DNA of 64,000 nucleotides from Guyanagaster necrorhizus (Eukaryota; Basidiomycota; Agaricomycetes; Agaricales; Physalacriaceae): assembly GCF_019112545.1 (NCBI RefSeq), contig NW_025064882.1, positions 386,928 through 450,927 of the forward strand. Direction: 5' to 3'. The notes under the pieces are model-generated. The model had not been told where the DNA came from, did not search any database, and saw nothing but the letters and a program-made list of their open reading frames with translations. Below, piece by piece: positions 36,043-48,311 of this stretch. Each line of letters opens with the position of its first letter. The first letter of the stretch is position 1. Position numbers and translations under genes: made by a program.

Positions 36043-39000
36043 TCAACTCACATTCATATCCATGTCAATGTCGGCGTCAGCATCAGCATCAGCATCAGCA
36101 TCAGCATCAGCATCAGCGTCGGCGTCAGCGTCATCGGCATCGGCGTCAGCGTCAGCATCGGCATCGGCATCGTAGTTAGCATCTTCCGAAACTGGGCGCT
36201 CCTGGCCTGCATCTTTGCTCGTGCTAGCCACAGGTTCTGGATTGATCAACTCCATTTCTTTCTTCTTTTCACCCTCAGTGTCACTTTCCATCTCATCGAG
36301 CGCAATTCTGCATGCTCCATTTAATATCTATCCCTCAAGAGAAAACCAGGACGCACCGAAACGCTTCTTGGCACTCCCGCAACTGCTTAGTACTTTTCTT
36401 CCAGTTCTGTCTCCGCGACGTCGGAGATATCATATCTTCGTCCAGTTCTGCAATGCACTTAAAACCCAAACGCCAACAGCTATAAAGAAAGTCGCCTACC
36501 TTTATGCTCACCCAGCATTTTAAGATGCTTCGCTGTCATAAATTGCCACGACTTTTCCTTGTCGAAGAAATTGACCGTATAAAAGTGGATATCATCTTTG
36601 ATTCGCTTCGTCTTTTTGTACTTTGCCACAAACTCCTTTTTCCTATTGAGAATTTTCTCCGGTAGCTCTGGATGGTCCTCGTCGTATATAACCGCTGGCC
36701 ACCACGGGTAGCTTCCTACAAAAAAGATATCAGAGCTGATATAGTGAAGATCAAGATGTCTCCATACCAGATTTTGCCCAGACTGAAAGAGAAGAAATGA
36801 TATGAGTCTACTAGAACTTAAATTGTGGAAGGACACGAAAGCTTACCCAAGGTACCGCTTTCCAACTTTTCACCAGGTTTGAGATTGACATTCCCAAGGG
36901 TACGATCGTAAGGCGGAATCGCTTCGCTAAGCGCAGCCTTCCGTTGCTTGTTCTTTGCACGACGAGTATCGGGTGTGACAATTTCCTCAACAATGAAGCC
37001 ACCCCTGTCGGGGTCTTCGATGACGTTGTAATTGGGCATCCGCTTGAGATCGTCGACATTACGACCATACCGATCTCTGACTTGACGGGCCTCTTCAATT
37101 CGTTTCCGAATCAGCTCTTGTTCGGAATCTGAAGGCGAATTAACACCCTTTGCTGTTTCCTCCGGCGAGTCGGACCTGGCCTGCTCTGGCTGGACCTCGT
37201 TCGTCATTTCGGCAATAGGAGAATCCTCGGGTACAACAGTTACCTCTGCTGGAATATCACCCTCTGTCCCAGTATCGCCATCTGCTTGAATCTCAACCCT
37301 GTCGGACGCGTCCACCTCATCCGGAACGGGAACTTCCGCTGGAGCAGCATTCTCCATCTCAACGTCTTCTTGTTGACCACTAACATCTCCAGTCGGTTCA
37401 ATGTACTGTACTGCTTCTTCCTGGTGAGACATAATATCATCTTCTGTTTGTGGATATTCCGGCTCAATATTCAAAGCTTCCGACTGTGACTCCGGCACAA
37501 CCTCAGGTAGGTGAATAGCGTCAGTCGGGGTGTCGACGCCAGCCATTGGCGTATCATGGTCACCTAGCAGGGCGGACGCAGCATCGCTTTGGGGAGTAGC
37601 TTCAATTTGGACCGTGACTTCTGCCTCTGGAGACTTTTGCACTTCGGCTTCTGGTTCTGTGCTAACATCGGTGTCGACCTGGCCACTCAAAGCAGCGTCT
37701 GATATATCAAGAACTTCGACCTCTGCCTGGGTTTGGTCATCGTCGCCTTCACGGTCCTGGATAGGATCGGCATGGACTTCACTGTCTTCTGGAAGGGTCT
37801 GAGTGCCGACATGAAATTGCGTGGCGTCCGCTAGAGGCTCGGTATCAACTACATGAACTTGTGTGTCCACCTGTGGAAGTTGAGCATCAATCTCGTCGGC
37901 CTCAGCTCCGCGGACTTCGTGAATTTCAAGTTCAAGGACCTCGCTGATCTCAGGTTCAAGGGGTTCCTCGATCTCAGGTTCATGTACCTGGTCGACCTCG
38001 AGATGAACGGTAACCCGACCGACCTCGGGACGAACCTGGGTATCGACTGTTGCTGTACAGACCTCAGTATCGACATGAAGTTCGGCATTGATCTCTGCCT
38101 CAGCTTCAGGTCGAGATTCGACTCTACTATCAGGTTCGACGTCATTCCCAATTTCTGTTTCTTCGGAGGTAACTGCTTGATGATCAGTTAGAACATAGGC
38201 AATTTGCTCTAATTTGATGCCAGCCGTACGATCCGGGGTGGCGGTAGGTCGGGTGTCCACCATCATGGGCTCATCCCTCACCGCTGAAACAGGTAGATCA
38301 ATAGGCATAGGGTTCTGCATATCTTCTGGCAACGGAGAGAAATTTCTGGATCTTGATAGTGAGGGAGATGTCGGCATGTCTGGAGGTGTTTGTGAAGAAT
38401 CACGCTGTGGCGATAGAACCGTTGGTGTAAGTGGTGGTTCTGTTGTGACGTCAAGAGGTTCTTCTGATGGTCCCTCCTCGTGTCCTTCAAGAGCTATGTC
38501 CGGTCTGTCTTGTGGTGACCCTGCCGCAGACACTTCTTCAGGAGTCCTTTCTTTCACATCGTCCTCCGATGGGGTTTCTGCTGGCACTTCCTCTTCGACG
38601 TGTTCTATTGGAGTGGTTGGCAGATCCTGAGGAAGGATGTTTCTCTCCATGCTTAGCGTCAGGTTCTCGGATTCGCCCGTGCTGAATACGCCCAAAGAAG
38701 ATTTCGCACGACCTAGAGAATAAACATAGTAAGCAAATTTGGGCGGGCAAGCGAGTCAAAATGACACGCACTCTTTCTCCTTTGCTGGGCTGGGAAGAGA
38801 TATACAGTTAGACAAAGGTCTGCGACACATACGAGATACAAAACATACACTTCTTCGATGGCAGCGGTGCTGGCTGTGGTGCAGTCAACGTCGATGATCG
38901 CCCGCCACGCTTCTGACCCTCAGGCAAGATCCATCCGGCCTCGAACATCAGGAATGAGTCTCTGTGTCCAACAGAATCTACCAAAAGTGGCGTGCTCATT

Positions 39001-41867
39001 TGCCCGCTAGGCAAGTATTGCAGAACCGATGTGGATGAGGTTGCTTTCAGCTGACCATCTGAACCCTCCTGACCTTGCTCATCCAGCTCATTATCCGTTG
39101 TATTCGATGTGGCACGGCGACTTCTCTTTGGTGCGCGAAATTCGGCATTGGCAGCTTCGAGAGCCGCTTGTTCAGCGCGCCTTGCCTCTCTCCGAGCATT
39201 CTCAGCCTTGCGATCACGCTTCCTTTTCGTGGTAGCAGGCCTCTTTTCAGGTGGTGGGGGAGGTTTTATCCGACCAAGGTTGTAACTGAAGAGAGAAGAC
39301 AAGGGATCCTCTTCGATGATGTACTGCACATCATCCTGCATCACTTCTTTGGATAAGAGGAGTTCCAGCATCAGAAGGGACGTTTCAAGATCCCCAATCT
39401 CGGGTTTTGCATGCATAACATGAGCTTCCATAGCATTCATACCCGCCGCTGGATTGGTATTCTGTTCAGATTCCGCTTCGGGGTTGTCTACTTGCATCTC
39501 ATCTTCTGCTGGGGCAAGTACGGAGGGTGTTGACTGTGTCGGTAAAACGTCAACCTCCATGGCGTCCGTTGCTGAAGTGTATTGGGATGACGGAGGGAGA
39601 CACTGTTCATGAAGCTCCTTGAAAATGCGCTCAGCAACATCAAGAATACGTTTAGCAGTGTTGGAAAAAGGTGATCCGGCCTTGTTATAAGCAATGGCAT
39701 TGTTGCAGACGAGATAAATGTCATCCTGGATTCTAATGTCAGTTAAACTCAAAGAATCAGATAGAGGTAGCACTTTGAATGCTTGGAAGTCCCAATATTC
39801 ATGCCGATCCAATTTGCCTTCAATTATATTCCAGTACATGGGACGTCTGATGATGTCAAAATAGTCGGGGACCAAGAGCTTTGAAACCGGATTCTGAAAA
39901 TAGCCACTTTTATCGACGCTATACATACTTTTATAAGATCATGTACTCACGACCGTATGAAGGACTCACCTTACAATACGTTCAAAAGCTGAGCGTAGCC
40001 GTGATTCATGAGGGAATATGAATTTTGACAGAACATCTTGAATGAGGTGTAACTGATCAAGTTTACGCATCTCTCGTTTGTAGCTCTTGACGGACAGCCG
40101 CTTGACATAGTCAAGATCCTTGCGCAGACGTTTAAGCATCTGCCAATAAGTTCAGATATAAATATAAAAGTAAGTACTGAGCTTTACCGTCTTCTTCTGA
40201 GTTTTTTCAGCGGTAGTTTGGAACTGATTTCTTGTGCTAGAAGGCCAAGCCTCCAAATGTAGTCGCTTCAAAAGGGGCGCCCCTCTCCTTGCTTCCCTTT
40301 TTAAACTCCAATACTTGCACACGAGAATGATGAAATCAATCTTTTTGCGCACGTTGATCCTCCCGATATATTGGGCGATCCTGTCTACAATGATCCATGG
40401 AACGAGAGGCGCTCCCGTCTGAAAAGCCTTGGCATGGGCACGGGCAGTGTTAGAGATCTTCTCGACACTCTGTTCTTCTTCAGTTTGTGCTGTCTCTCGA
40501 GCAGCTTTTTGTGCTGGCTGATTAAGAAGGTGAGTGATTATAACAACGACCCCTGCAGATCACGTACAGTAAGGTGTTTGTCACAGTAGCATCTGAGGGT
40601 TCCCACCGGTTCGGAGCCTTGAAGATTTTTCATGGGAAGCAGGAATTTCTCTTTCCGAGCGCAAGTAACATGGAAAGGCGTGTAACAGTTTTTGATGGTA
40701 CATTGTATGCATGCTCCCGTTCGAATTTTGCACACGCTACATTTCTGTGATGAACTGCGTTAGCGCTAATGAAGTCAAGGATAGTTATGTTGATAGCACC
40801 AGTCTCTTCATCCTGTCCATGAGCTTGTCCTCGAACGCGATCGTTGGATCCATGTAAACCTCGTTTTGGACGGTCATCTCTGGAATCCACATGGCACACA
40901 GAAGGTGAACCCATTGCCCATGGTCAGTCATCTTGAACGCGCCACCCTCATTGGGACATAGAAAGCATTCCTGAGAGTCGATATCAGCAAGAAGTATTGG
41001 AGAGATATGCATGAAACTGACGACAGGCGTTTCTGGGGAGGTGCTACATTTGCGACATAACCAAATGCCTTCGGGAATGTAGGGAACACCATAGCATTCT
41101 AAACGTATATCAATTTCAGAAAGGCTTCGGATAACAGAATACGCGCTGGCGCACCTTGATGCACAGCCAAATTGCATCCGTCGCAAAACACGATGGCATT
41201 GCTATTCTCGCCCTCTGCATCGTCGCATATCGCACAAGTGGAATCTTCTGAGGGCATATCGAAATGGGGTTTAGGTATGTTTTTGGTCTGATAGATCAAA
41301 GTTCAATATCCACGGCAACGCAGAGTAGTGCAACGCATACCAAATTGTACCACTCTTTCTCCAACCTGTCCATAATAATCTCAAATGTCTCGTAAGAAAC
41401 GGTGTCGACCCCCATCTTCTTCCTATCCACGTTCACGGCAATCAGCCATTCCTCGTCTATCAGATCAATGAGTATCTGCAACCCCCAACACGAGTAGCAT
41501 ATACCTTGTTCATCCATATCATACTCGACCTGGGTGGCAAGGTCCAATTCCAATGGCTCTTGGGACGATGTTCAGCATCGAGTACGTTAGTCATTACCGC
41601 GAAAACGAACCAATATGACGGACGTAGTGGTCAGGTCTTTGATAGTGCGACAGATCGTTGACTGAAAACTAGAATTTTCAGCAGCAGTTGACAACAGAAG
41701 ACGCGTGAATTTGGCGTACATCCATAAGCCTTCATTTGGTGGTCGTGGACGCCATTATTGGCGGGTTTTGAAGACTCTTCGACTTTTTCGAACTCTGCGA
41801 CAGGTAAATCCAGCGGCGGCGGTTGCATTGGTGCCACAGATTCCGAGGTTTGATTACCACGCGCCAT
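36043..41867 (-). CDS. NTO1: Nto1/BRPF-type chromatin reader with EPL1, PHD, bromodomain and PWWP
   Basis: Eighteen exons from 41867 to 36043, about 1642 aa; phases close over all of them. Order: an Epl1-like region ([20 protein letters not shown] and [19 protein letters not shown]), a PHD finger ([20 protein letters not shown] to [17 protein letters not shown]), a zinc knuckle and extended PHD ([34 protein letters not shown]), a bromodomain ([34 protein letters not shown]), a roughly 600-aa acidic Glu/Val/Asp-rich insert, and a PWWP domain ([20 protein letters not shown]). The tail is an Asp-Ala repeat. Nto1/BRPF scaffolds the NuA3/MOZ acetyltransferase on H3K4- and H3K36-methylated chromatin. 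The region contains exons of only 18 nt (38789-38772) and 15 nt (36782-36768). Confidence 0.92.
36070..36172. repeat. imperfect hexanucleotide microsatellite (CAGCAT/CGGCGT)n
   Basis: Tandem variants of CAGCAT, CAGCGT and CGGCAT on the plus strand, which on the coding minus strand give an Asp-Ala dipeptide run at the C-terminus of the NTO1 protein. The perfect core covers about six units, the rest is interrupted. Confidence 0.9.
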
Positions 41868-42169
41868 TGTGGGACGACCAATTGGGCTGTGTGGAAGGCG
41901 TTCTGGTTAGACAGTCACTCAATTGGTAATGGGTAGTGTTTGCTTTATAATCAGTCCAAGGTTATTTATGACACATTAATGGAATAATCAATTAGCTGTT
42001 GGCATAAACATCAAGACTGTATGGGTTCTATTCCGACCTCGGTTATCATTTTTTATCGTACTTCCCTCTGGTAATGAAAGAAAGCCTTACCGGTGCAGTG
42101 ACCGAAGTTGACATACACTCACTGTCGAGCAAAAGGATATCCCTGAATAAAAACTTTGCCATATATACA
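41868..42169. other. short spacer upstream of NTO1
   Basis: About 300 bp between the NTO1 start and the F-box gene stop, both on the minus strand. It should hold the NTO1 promoter. Nothing more specific is visible. Confidence 0.45.
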
Positions 42170-43687
42170 CTAGTGGTCTGCTTGTTCTTCCACGACTATC
42201 CTCCCAACCAGCTTAACCTCTTTCCTCACCGCTTCCTCAATGTCCTCTGTGTTTCCACAACATGTTTGTACCATTCCAAATATTCTGATTTCTCTGACTG
42301 CGTCAAAAGCACTTCCAAGCCATGCCGCTAGGACTCCAACACCAACCTTCACTTCCAGCAGCTCCATTTCCACCACCTTCACAAGTCTCAGCGTCAATCG
42401 TACGCCATTCGATGGCCTAGTCTCGACTCTTGACAGCCATCCCTTATCAACCCGAACCCGTATGATCACCACGGGCCTGATTTCCTGCTCTCTGAAACAC
42501 TCTCTCATCACCCTCAACACCGCACCCGTCCCCTCCCAATCCAATCCTCTTCTTGGTGTGCATCTGGGGAACGTCCGCACCTCCTTCAAACTTGGTAGAG
42601 ACCCTTGCACAATGTGTAGGAGAATCCTCCACGGAGCCTGGATGCACTCCAACTCCGTCAATTTCGGAACAGGCGCAGATGGCCCAGGTATGTACTGCTC
42701 CTCATCAGACAGCACGAGTGTCTTTAACTCGGGTAATAGTGCGAGAAACGCGACGAGATCATCAATGACGATATCTGGGCACCCAGCGACACGCAGCTCT
42801 TGGATACCCGACGCGTACTGAGCGACTGTGGGAAGCAGCGCGGTCCACATATGTCCAGCAAGTCTGATATGGGAGATAGTCAAAGAAGTAATGACAGTCA
42901 GAACGGAGAGCGCCCAGTTGGAAAGTGGAGGGAGTAAAAGCATCGAGGATTGGATGTCCAAGGTGTGTAAACCATTAGGAATGGTGGCTTCGTCAACGAG
43001 GATAGTCGACGTACCCTGCTTGACGCGCCGAAACGTCCAATCTGGCCCCCGGACAGCCGTTCGCCTGGTGGTCAGGACATTCGATGGGTAGCCTCGTCCT
43101 GCGCGAGAGAATTGATAGGCGTAGTTCATTACTTTACCGTCTATCATACACAGAGATGTGCACGATTTTTCGAGCGCCAGATTGAGGAGATCGCCAATGG
43201 CAGATGACCATAAAGTTAGCAATGTATCTGTAACGTTAACACTACCATTGTTCCAGTCCCTGCCGCGAAACCTCAACGTTATCTTATTGACAGACTTGAG
43301 CTTCAGGAGAAGACTCTGCAGCCGTCTGACGGTTGTAATGATAGCAGCCGGGGAAGGCGCTTCACTTTCCAGAAGCGCATCGTCGAATGTGCAGAAGAGA
43401 TGGTGGATCGATTGCACAAACAGTGCGACCCGAAGACCAGATATCGCATCTGGACGCGACTCTGTGAAGTTTCGAAGGGTAAATCTACATGTTTCTGTAG
43501 GATGACTGATCCCAAAGCGAGACAGATAATGCGTGAGACAAATATCGTGCAGGCGTCTGCACGTAAGAGAAATCGTGAACAGCTCTGGAACTTGGTCATC
43601 GTCAAAGTGTTCTCTGAATATCTTGTATAGAAGTTCGTTGGGAAACTCGAGTAGGGGGAATGGCATGGCTGTTCTTATCTTGTACAC
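42170..43687 (-). CDS. F-box/leucine-rich protein
   Basis: A single exon of 505 aa. The N-terminus carries an F-box, FPNELLYKIFREHFDDDQVP followed by SLTCRRLHDICLTHYL, and the rest is leucine-rich with repeats such as GIQELRVAGCPDIVIDDLVA and LLPELKTLVL. F-box proteins recruit targets to SCF ubiquitin ligases; Agaricomycetes have large, fast-evolving families of them. A second in-frame ATG at 43666 (MPFPLLEFPNEL) may be the real start. The lack of introns contrasts with its neighbours and is common in this expanded family. The target is unknown. Confidence 0.8.
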   Translation of the reverse strand: MYKIRTAMPFPLLEFPNELLYKIFREHFDDDQVPELFTISLTCRRLHDICLTHYLSRFGISHPTETCRFTLRNFTESRPDAISGLRVALFVQSIHHLFCTFDDALLESEAPSPAAIITTVRRLQSLLLKLKSVNKITLRFRGRDWNNGSVNVTDTLLTLWSSAIGDLLNLALEKSCTSLCMIDGKVMNYAYQFSRAGRGYPSNVLTTRRTAVRGPDWTFRRVKQGTSTILVDEATIPNGLHTLDIQSSMLLLPPLSNWALSVLTVITSLTISHIRLAGHMWTALLPTVAQYASGIQELRVAGCPDIVIDDLVAFLALLPELKTLVLSDEEQYIPGPSAPVPKLTELECIQAPWRILLHIVQGSLPSLKEVRTFPRCTPRRGLDWEGTGAVLRVMRECFREQEIRPVVIIRVRVDKGWLSRVETRPSNGVRLTLRLVKVVEMELLEVKVGVGVLAAWLGSAFDAVREIRIFGMVQTCCGNTEDIEEAVRKEVKLVGRIVVEEQADH

Positions 43688-43955
43688 CTTGCATGAGTGA
43701 AACTATTTAAGCTGCTCGCGTGATCTCCGTCGCGGACCCTCGATTTGGTTACCAAGTTTGGAATCTGGTACCTTCATGAACTGGATGATACTCTCTGAGC
43801 ATCTATGCATTATGCAAGTAGCAAGGGGAATATGCCTGTTAGCAACCCTTCATTGCGACCACTGTTGTACGGTTGCATAATTAATGAAATGAAAGTACTA
43901 GTATTACAAAAATTTATTATTAAGTAATTTCTACCAAGTACTTTACAGCCATAAC

Positions 43956-45565
43956 TTACAAGCCAAGTTCCTTACCACCCCACTGGTAGCTGAATTTCAA
44001 CGGATCCTCCGCTAAGGAACCCTCGTCCTGACCACCATTGACATCGTCATGAGCCTCGCCAGACAAAAATCCCATGTGCTCCGCATGACGAGGTCTCCGC
44101 ATGGGAACACCTAGATGTCTGCTAAGAAGCGACAGGACATGCTCGGGATCAATGTTCATGTCCTTCCCACTCGATCCACTTGGCTCAACAACCACCGCCG
44201 CATATGTCTGAGAAAGCACGGAGGCTTCCTCGAATATAGCCATCGATGTGAAGCTGGTGGGCATGAACTCGATTACGAGTGTCCCTCTTGCGGCCCAACG
44301 ATGGTGATACATCGCGCCTCCGTGCGGACCGATGACGGCCATAACATTGTCGTTGAACCATTTGAAAAGGTCAGAGGCGGTTGCAAAGTCGTTCTCGTTA
44401 AATACTACAAGTTCTTCGCCCTTGGCCCTCTCTTCAAGTAATGTCCTGATTGCATTAAGAAGGTCCGGCTCATTAAGAACCCTACGGCCACCGTTTTTTG
44501 CACGTCCGTTGGATCGCGACATATATACGATCTGAGTAGGTCGTTATGATATGAAAGAAACAAACTGACTAAAGCCACGCACTTTATTTCGCGTTGAAGA
44601 CTTCTTCATGTAATCAATCGAGAAAGCCTCGAGGGTCTTCAGCGACAACCAGGGATGCACCAATACCGCACGACATGAAAAAATCAGCTTTTCAGCATAT
44701 GTATCATCTCTTTGGCTATGCAGGACACGTTCCGGACGGTATCCCAGACTTTCCCATAACTGATCTACAAAGGCACTGCCGTGTTTGCCTGTAATTACAT
44801 GCGGGCGTTCTCCAAAGATGAGAGACGAGCCTTGCATCAGGACATGTGTGACACGGTCAAGATGATGCTGAAAAGAGTTGGAGTCCGGGGAAAGGACCAC
44901 TATGGCGCTTTTTCGAATCACAGGATGACCAGGGACAGCGAGCGCTTGCGCTGGATCGAACGAACGGATATCTTCGGACGACACGAGGCTTCCCATACAG
45001 GCTTCTGGAGACCAACTATCATATCGTTTCGGGTGTGCGTAAGAGACATTTCCAAACACCTATAATTGATCTTTATATACCAGTTGTGAATTATCGGAGA
45101 ACAACTCACGAAATTCTGGCCCGATTGACCTTTATACACAAGCCACCCACTGTCTTGCAGCGTCCCACGCTCTTTCACTCTCAAAGCGGCGTTTCGCCAG
45201 CGATCCTTGTGTTCCTCGGTCGCAAAATGTGGCTGTCGGATCTCGAACGCTGGGTATAGTAGTTCCTCAGCGTACAACACCTTTTTCGACAGTTTTTGCG
45301 CTACGCAAGGCGCGTAGTAGGCGGGCATGCCAAAAATACACTCGCTCAAGCTGAGCGGGATCCATGCAGCACTCGGAAGTGACCGAGTCCCATCTCTCGT
45401 GGACAAACGCCTGTTCTCTTCGATACGCTGACTCGCATACCCATATTGTGTGGATAGTCCGCGAGTCGAACGATCATGAAAGTTGTAAGCTGTCCCAGAC
45501 AGCAGAAAGAAGATCGTTAAGACGGCGAGAATGCTGAAGGACCGCCGCACTGAAAGAAAGGCCAT
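43956..45565 (-). CDS. glycosyltransferase family 61 (DUF563-type), type II membrane protein
   Basis: Three exons: 45565-45110, 45059-44583 and 44531-43956, giving 502 aa. A single transmembrane anchor (FSILAVLTIFFLLSGTAY) follows a short basic start, typical of Golgi enzymes. The catalytic region has the family features MSRSNGRAKNGGRRVLNEPD, VVFNENDFATASDLFKWF and GPHGGAMYHHRWAARGTLVI. GT61 members transfer xylose, arabinose or GlcNAc, the last onto secreted EGF-like domains in animals; the fungal substrate is not known. An open frame extends upstream to 45673, but the 45565 start places the anchor properly at the N-terminus. Confidence 0.85.
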
Positions 45566-46452
45566 GTTGTGAAGAAAAGAGAGTGGCAGACGAAGGTCAT
45601 AAACGTTATGAAATACTTGCGGCGCAGCAACTTTGCGCAGTTGCGGAATGTATTCTACCTTTGACCCGCCCAACGAGCTAAGTCAAGGCACCAGCATTCC
45701 ATGAAACTATCGGCTCGGGTGTGGTCGATACAGAAGTCACGGAACCGCCGATTCTTCGACGAAGATGTTCGTATGCTCGGGTTCGACCACGAAGCTAGCT
45801 CAAATTTAGAACTTGCCACTATGCGCATACTGGATAGAAAAGTCGGTAGCACACCTGGGCCTATTGTCAGCTGTCAAAGGCATTGAAAGCCGTCAAGGCC
45901 TTATATGCGTTAGTAGAAAGACAGATTCAGAATGGACAGCAATGACGAGCACCGTCGCTCCGACATTCGCCCATGGGTCTACCACGAAGGCTGAAGAGTA
46001 TTCGCAAGCAAGACAGTCTTTTTCTACAAGTCCGAAAAGCGGAGTCCACTGGTAAGGACAATCGAAGTCAAGAGATAGAAGAATGGAAGTAAATAGACAA
46101 CAAGCTATGATCGCCGGGTCAAATGGCGTAGATTCACTTTTGACTCAATCTTATTTGTTGCCCCTTACAGAAATTCAGCGTGTTGCAGTAAATCAACACG
46201 ATAAATGATCCATGATCCATCTGGTATCATGCTAAGCATTAAAGGGCTGAGCCATCATCACACCACGCTATGAAGCAAACTCTACATTTTCTACCTAGCC
46301 ACAAAATTGGCGGTAGCTTAAGACAGAACATGAGGCTTCAAATTTCAATGCCCTGGGTTACTTGATTTTCCAACACCTCGCGATATTCTGAGGCAAACTC
46401 TTTGTGAGTGCTGAGGAGAAAAACAGAGATAAAACCTACATCACGAGGCATG
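45566..46452. other. spacer upstream of the GT61 gene
   Basis: About 890 bp with a small ORF at 45701-45886 of no recognisable family. It probably includes the GT61 promoter and the 3' end of the neighbouring tentative gene. Confidence 0.4.
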
Positions 46453-47638
46453 CTACGACAACGACTCTGCTAAGCTTTTGCTAAATTAGTGCCGAAGCTG
46501 AGATCTCCTAGACCGTGGTCGGGCGCCCAAAACCATGCTTTCCGCGAGATAAGCTTCGCAGTAAGTGACAAGAAGGGCACCGGTACATACGTCTTAAGAG
46601 TGGCATGCCAACAACGCCTACAAAGCAATTGAAGGCTATCAGGTTTGATGTCACGACCGCAACAAAACTGAAGAACCATAGTTTGAGCGTCAGCGACTGA
46701 ACCAGAATATCACTAATATCTTACATTTTGGCGTTGCACCAACGGTATTATTGTTGGTGTTTTCACAGCCGGCACTGCATGCCGGCTTGTAATGCTCATT
46801 GGTGCTGTTGATTTCACAGCAGTCTGCTACATCAAAAGCATAAGTGCCAGTCCAGACCTGATGGAAATGTATCACATACCTTGAGGTATTCTCAATTCCT
46901 CAGCCAAAAAATAAGGCCATTCATGACGATGAGTGTCACACAGTGTGCAACACACTGAGTAAGTTACAGAAACTATGAGTCTGCAATATGGGCCATCAGC
47001 GATAAGAAATAACGCACGATGCTAATTTCAGAGTCAACGACATTTCTGCATGCGGTAGTGTCGAAGAGGTAGATATTGATTGATATCGTGACATCTGGGG
47101 CCCCTATGTCATTAGTTCCGAATGAGAACACCCATGCGTACTGAGAAGAACTAAATTCCTCAACGCCGATACAATTTTGCCCTAATGCTCTAGAAAAATA
47201 TGGTCATCAATCCTTTGGCCGTCGATATGCACATCAAAGGGCAAGATTCATGTTCGAGCCCATGAAACCATTCTTGAAGGATAATAGTGACTTACGGTTG
47301 CGACGGGGTGAAAAATGGACGTCGGATATCTTCGATGCACTCCAATTTGAAAGATGTGTATACCTACTACCAAGAAGCTAGTAAGCACGAATATGGCTGA
47401 ATGGAAAAAGGCAGGTGCTCACATCTTGTTTCTATGAGAATACGGCTCGTCTAAAAGCCTCATACTCTAGCAGAACAGTTAGTAGGCAGCAACAACTTCG
47501 CATGACCTAGTAATCGTACCATGTACAGTATTACAACTGTGCCTTGCATCTGCGTCGGATCCGACGTATACAACGACCGTCAAATCGAGGGGGAGAAATC
47601 CAGTGATGGATGTTTGCCAAAGAGAGAAGCATGCCATC
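46453..47638 (-). CDS. tentative cysteine-rich protein, multi-exon, unknown family
   Basis: Several protein-like exons follow one another on the minus strand: CIEDIRRPFFTPSQP joined in phase to ALGQNCIGVEEFSSSQYAW, then GTNDIGAPDVTISINIYLFD and TTACRNVVDSEISI; then VWTGTYAFDVADCCEINSTN and YKPACSAGCENTNNN; then a well-spliced TPKFADAQTMVLQFCCGRDI and LCRRCWHATLKT, ending at TAG 46453-46455. Cysteine pairs (CC, CC) and asparagine-rich glycosylation-like sites suggest an extracellular protein. The upstream exons and the start (perhaps ATG at 47638, MACFSLWQTS) could not be joined cleanly, and about 190 nt before VWTG stay unexplained. It may be an intact gene with small exons, or a decaying one. 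Confidence 0.4.
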
Positions 47639-48311
47639 TGACGGTGTCAAAACTCGGCAACTTGAAGCCTGGTAAGATACCCGTCTCCTTCATATCGTGC
47701 GTCTGCATGAATATCTTTCAGGGGGGCTGAAATCCGAGGCAAAGGTGCAGAGTCCACGATCTCGTGGACCCGAAAGGGTAAATAAGGATTACCGACTAAG
47801 TCTCTTATAAACGACCGCCGGCGCCACCATAGCCAGTGTGCGCCTTTGAGATACGCAGCCTGTCGGTCATTCTGAGCTGAGAATATTAAATAAGACGTAC
47901 ATTGTCGTAAGAAAATGATCCAAGAAATTTCTATTAGTAGTAGTGAACCACCTCAGTCCGGATTAAAGGTAAGGAATGAGCTGCTGCGCCATCGACAACC
48001 AGTATAAAAGTAACACGTCAGAGGAAAGTTGCAGCCTCAGTATGAACGAATTTATCCACGGCAGTCAATACTGTCATATCGCTACTGCAGTCGGAAACGA
48101 TGCGACGCATAGTATTGTCGTTAGCGCCTGGGCCCCGGTCCCGCAGTTGATAATCAATATGTCGCAATAAGTTATTAGGCGTACACCTCATCAAAATTGA
48201 AACATGACAAACAAAAAAAAAAAGAAAGAGCAGGCAAAATAAACTATCGACTAAATGTATCAGTCCGTCAAGGTATTAGTATGCGTACATACTTCCCATC
48301 CAGTGCAACAT
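47639..48311. other. spacer with short inverted repeat
   Basis: About 670 bp with no supported gene. It contains GTCCACGA at 47752-47759 and its inverted copy TCGTGGAC at 47762-47769, and an A-rich tract near 48211-48225 that probably belongs to the 3' region of the membrane-protein gene. Confidence 0.45.

Noticed and set aside
36043..36172. The CAGCAT microsatellite as a CRISPR array or satellite
   Set aside because: No unique spacers; it is an in-frame coding repeat of NTO1 in a eukaryote.
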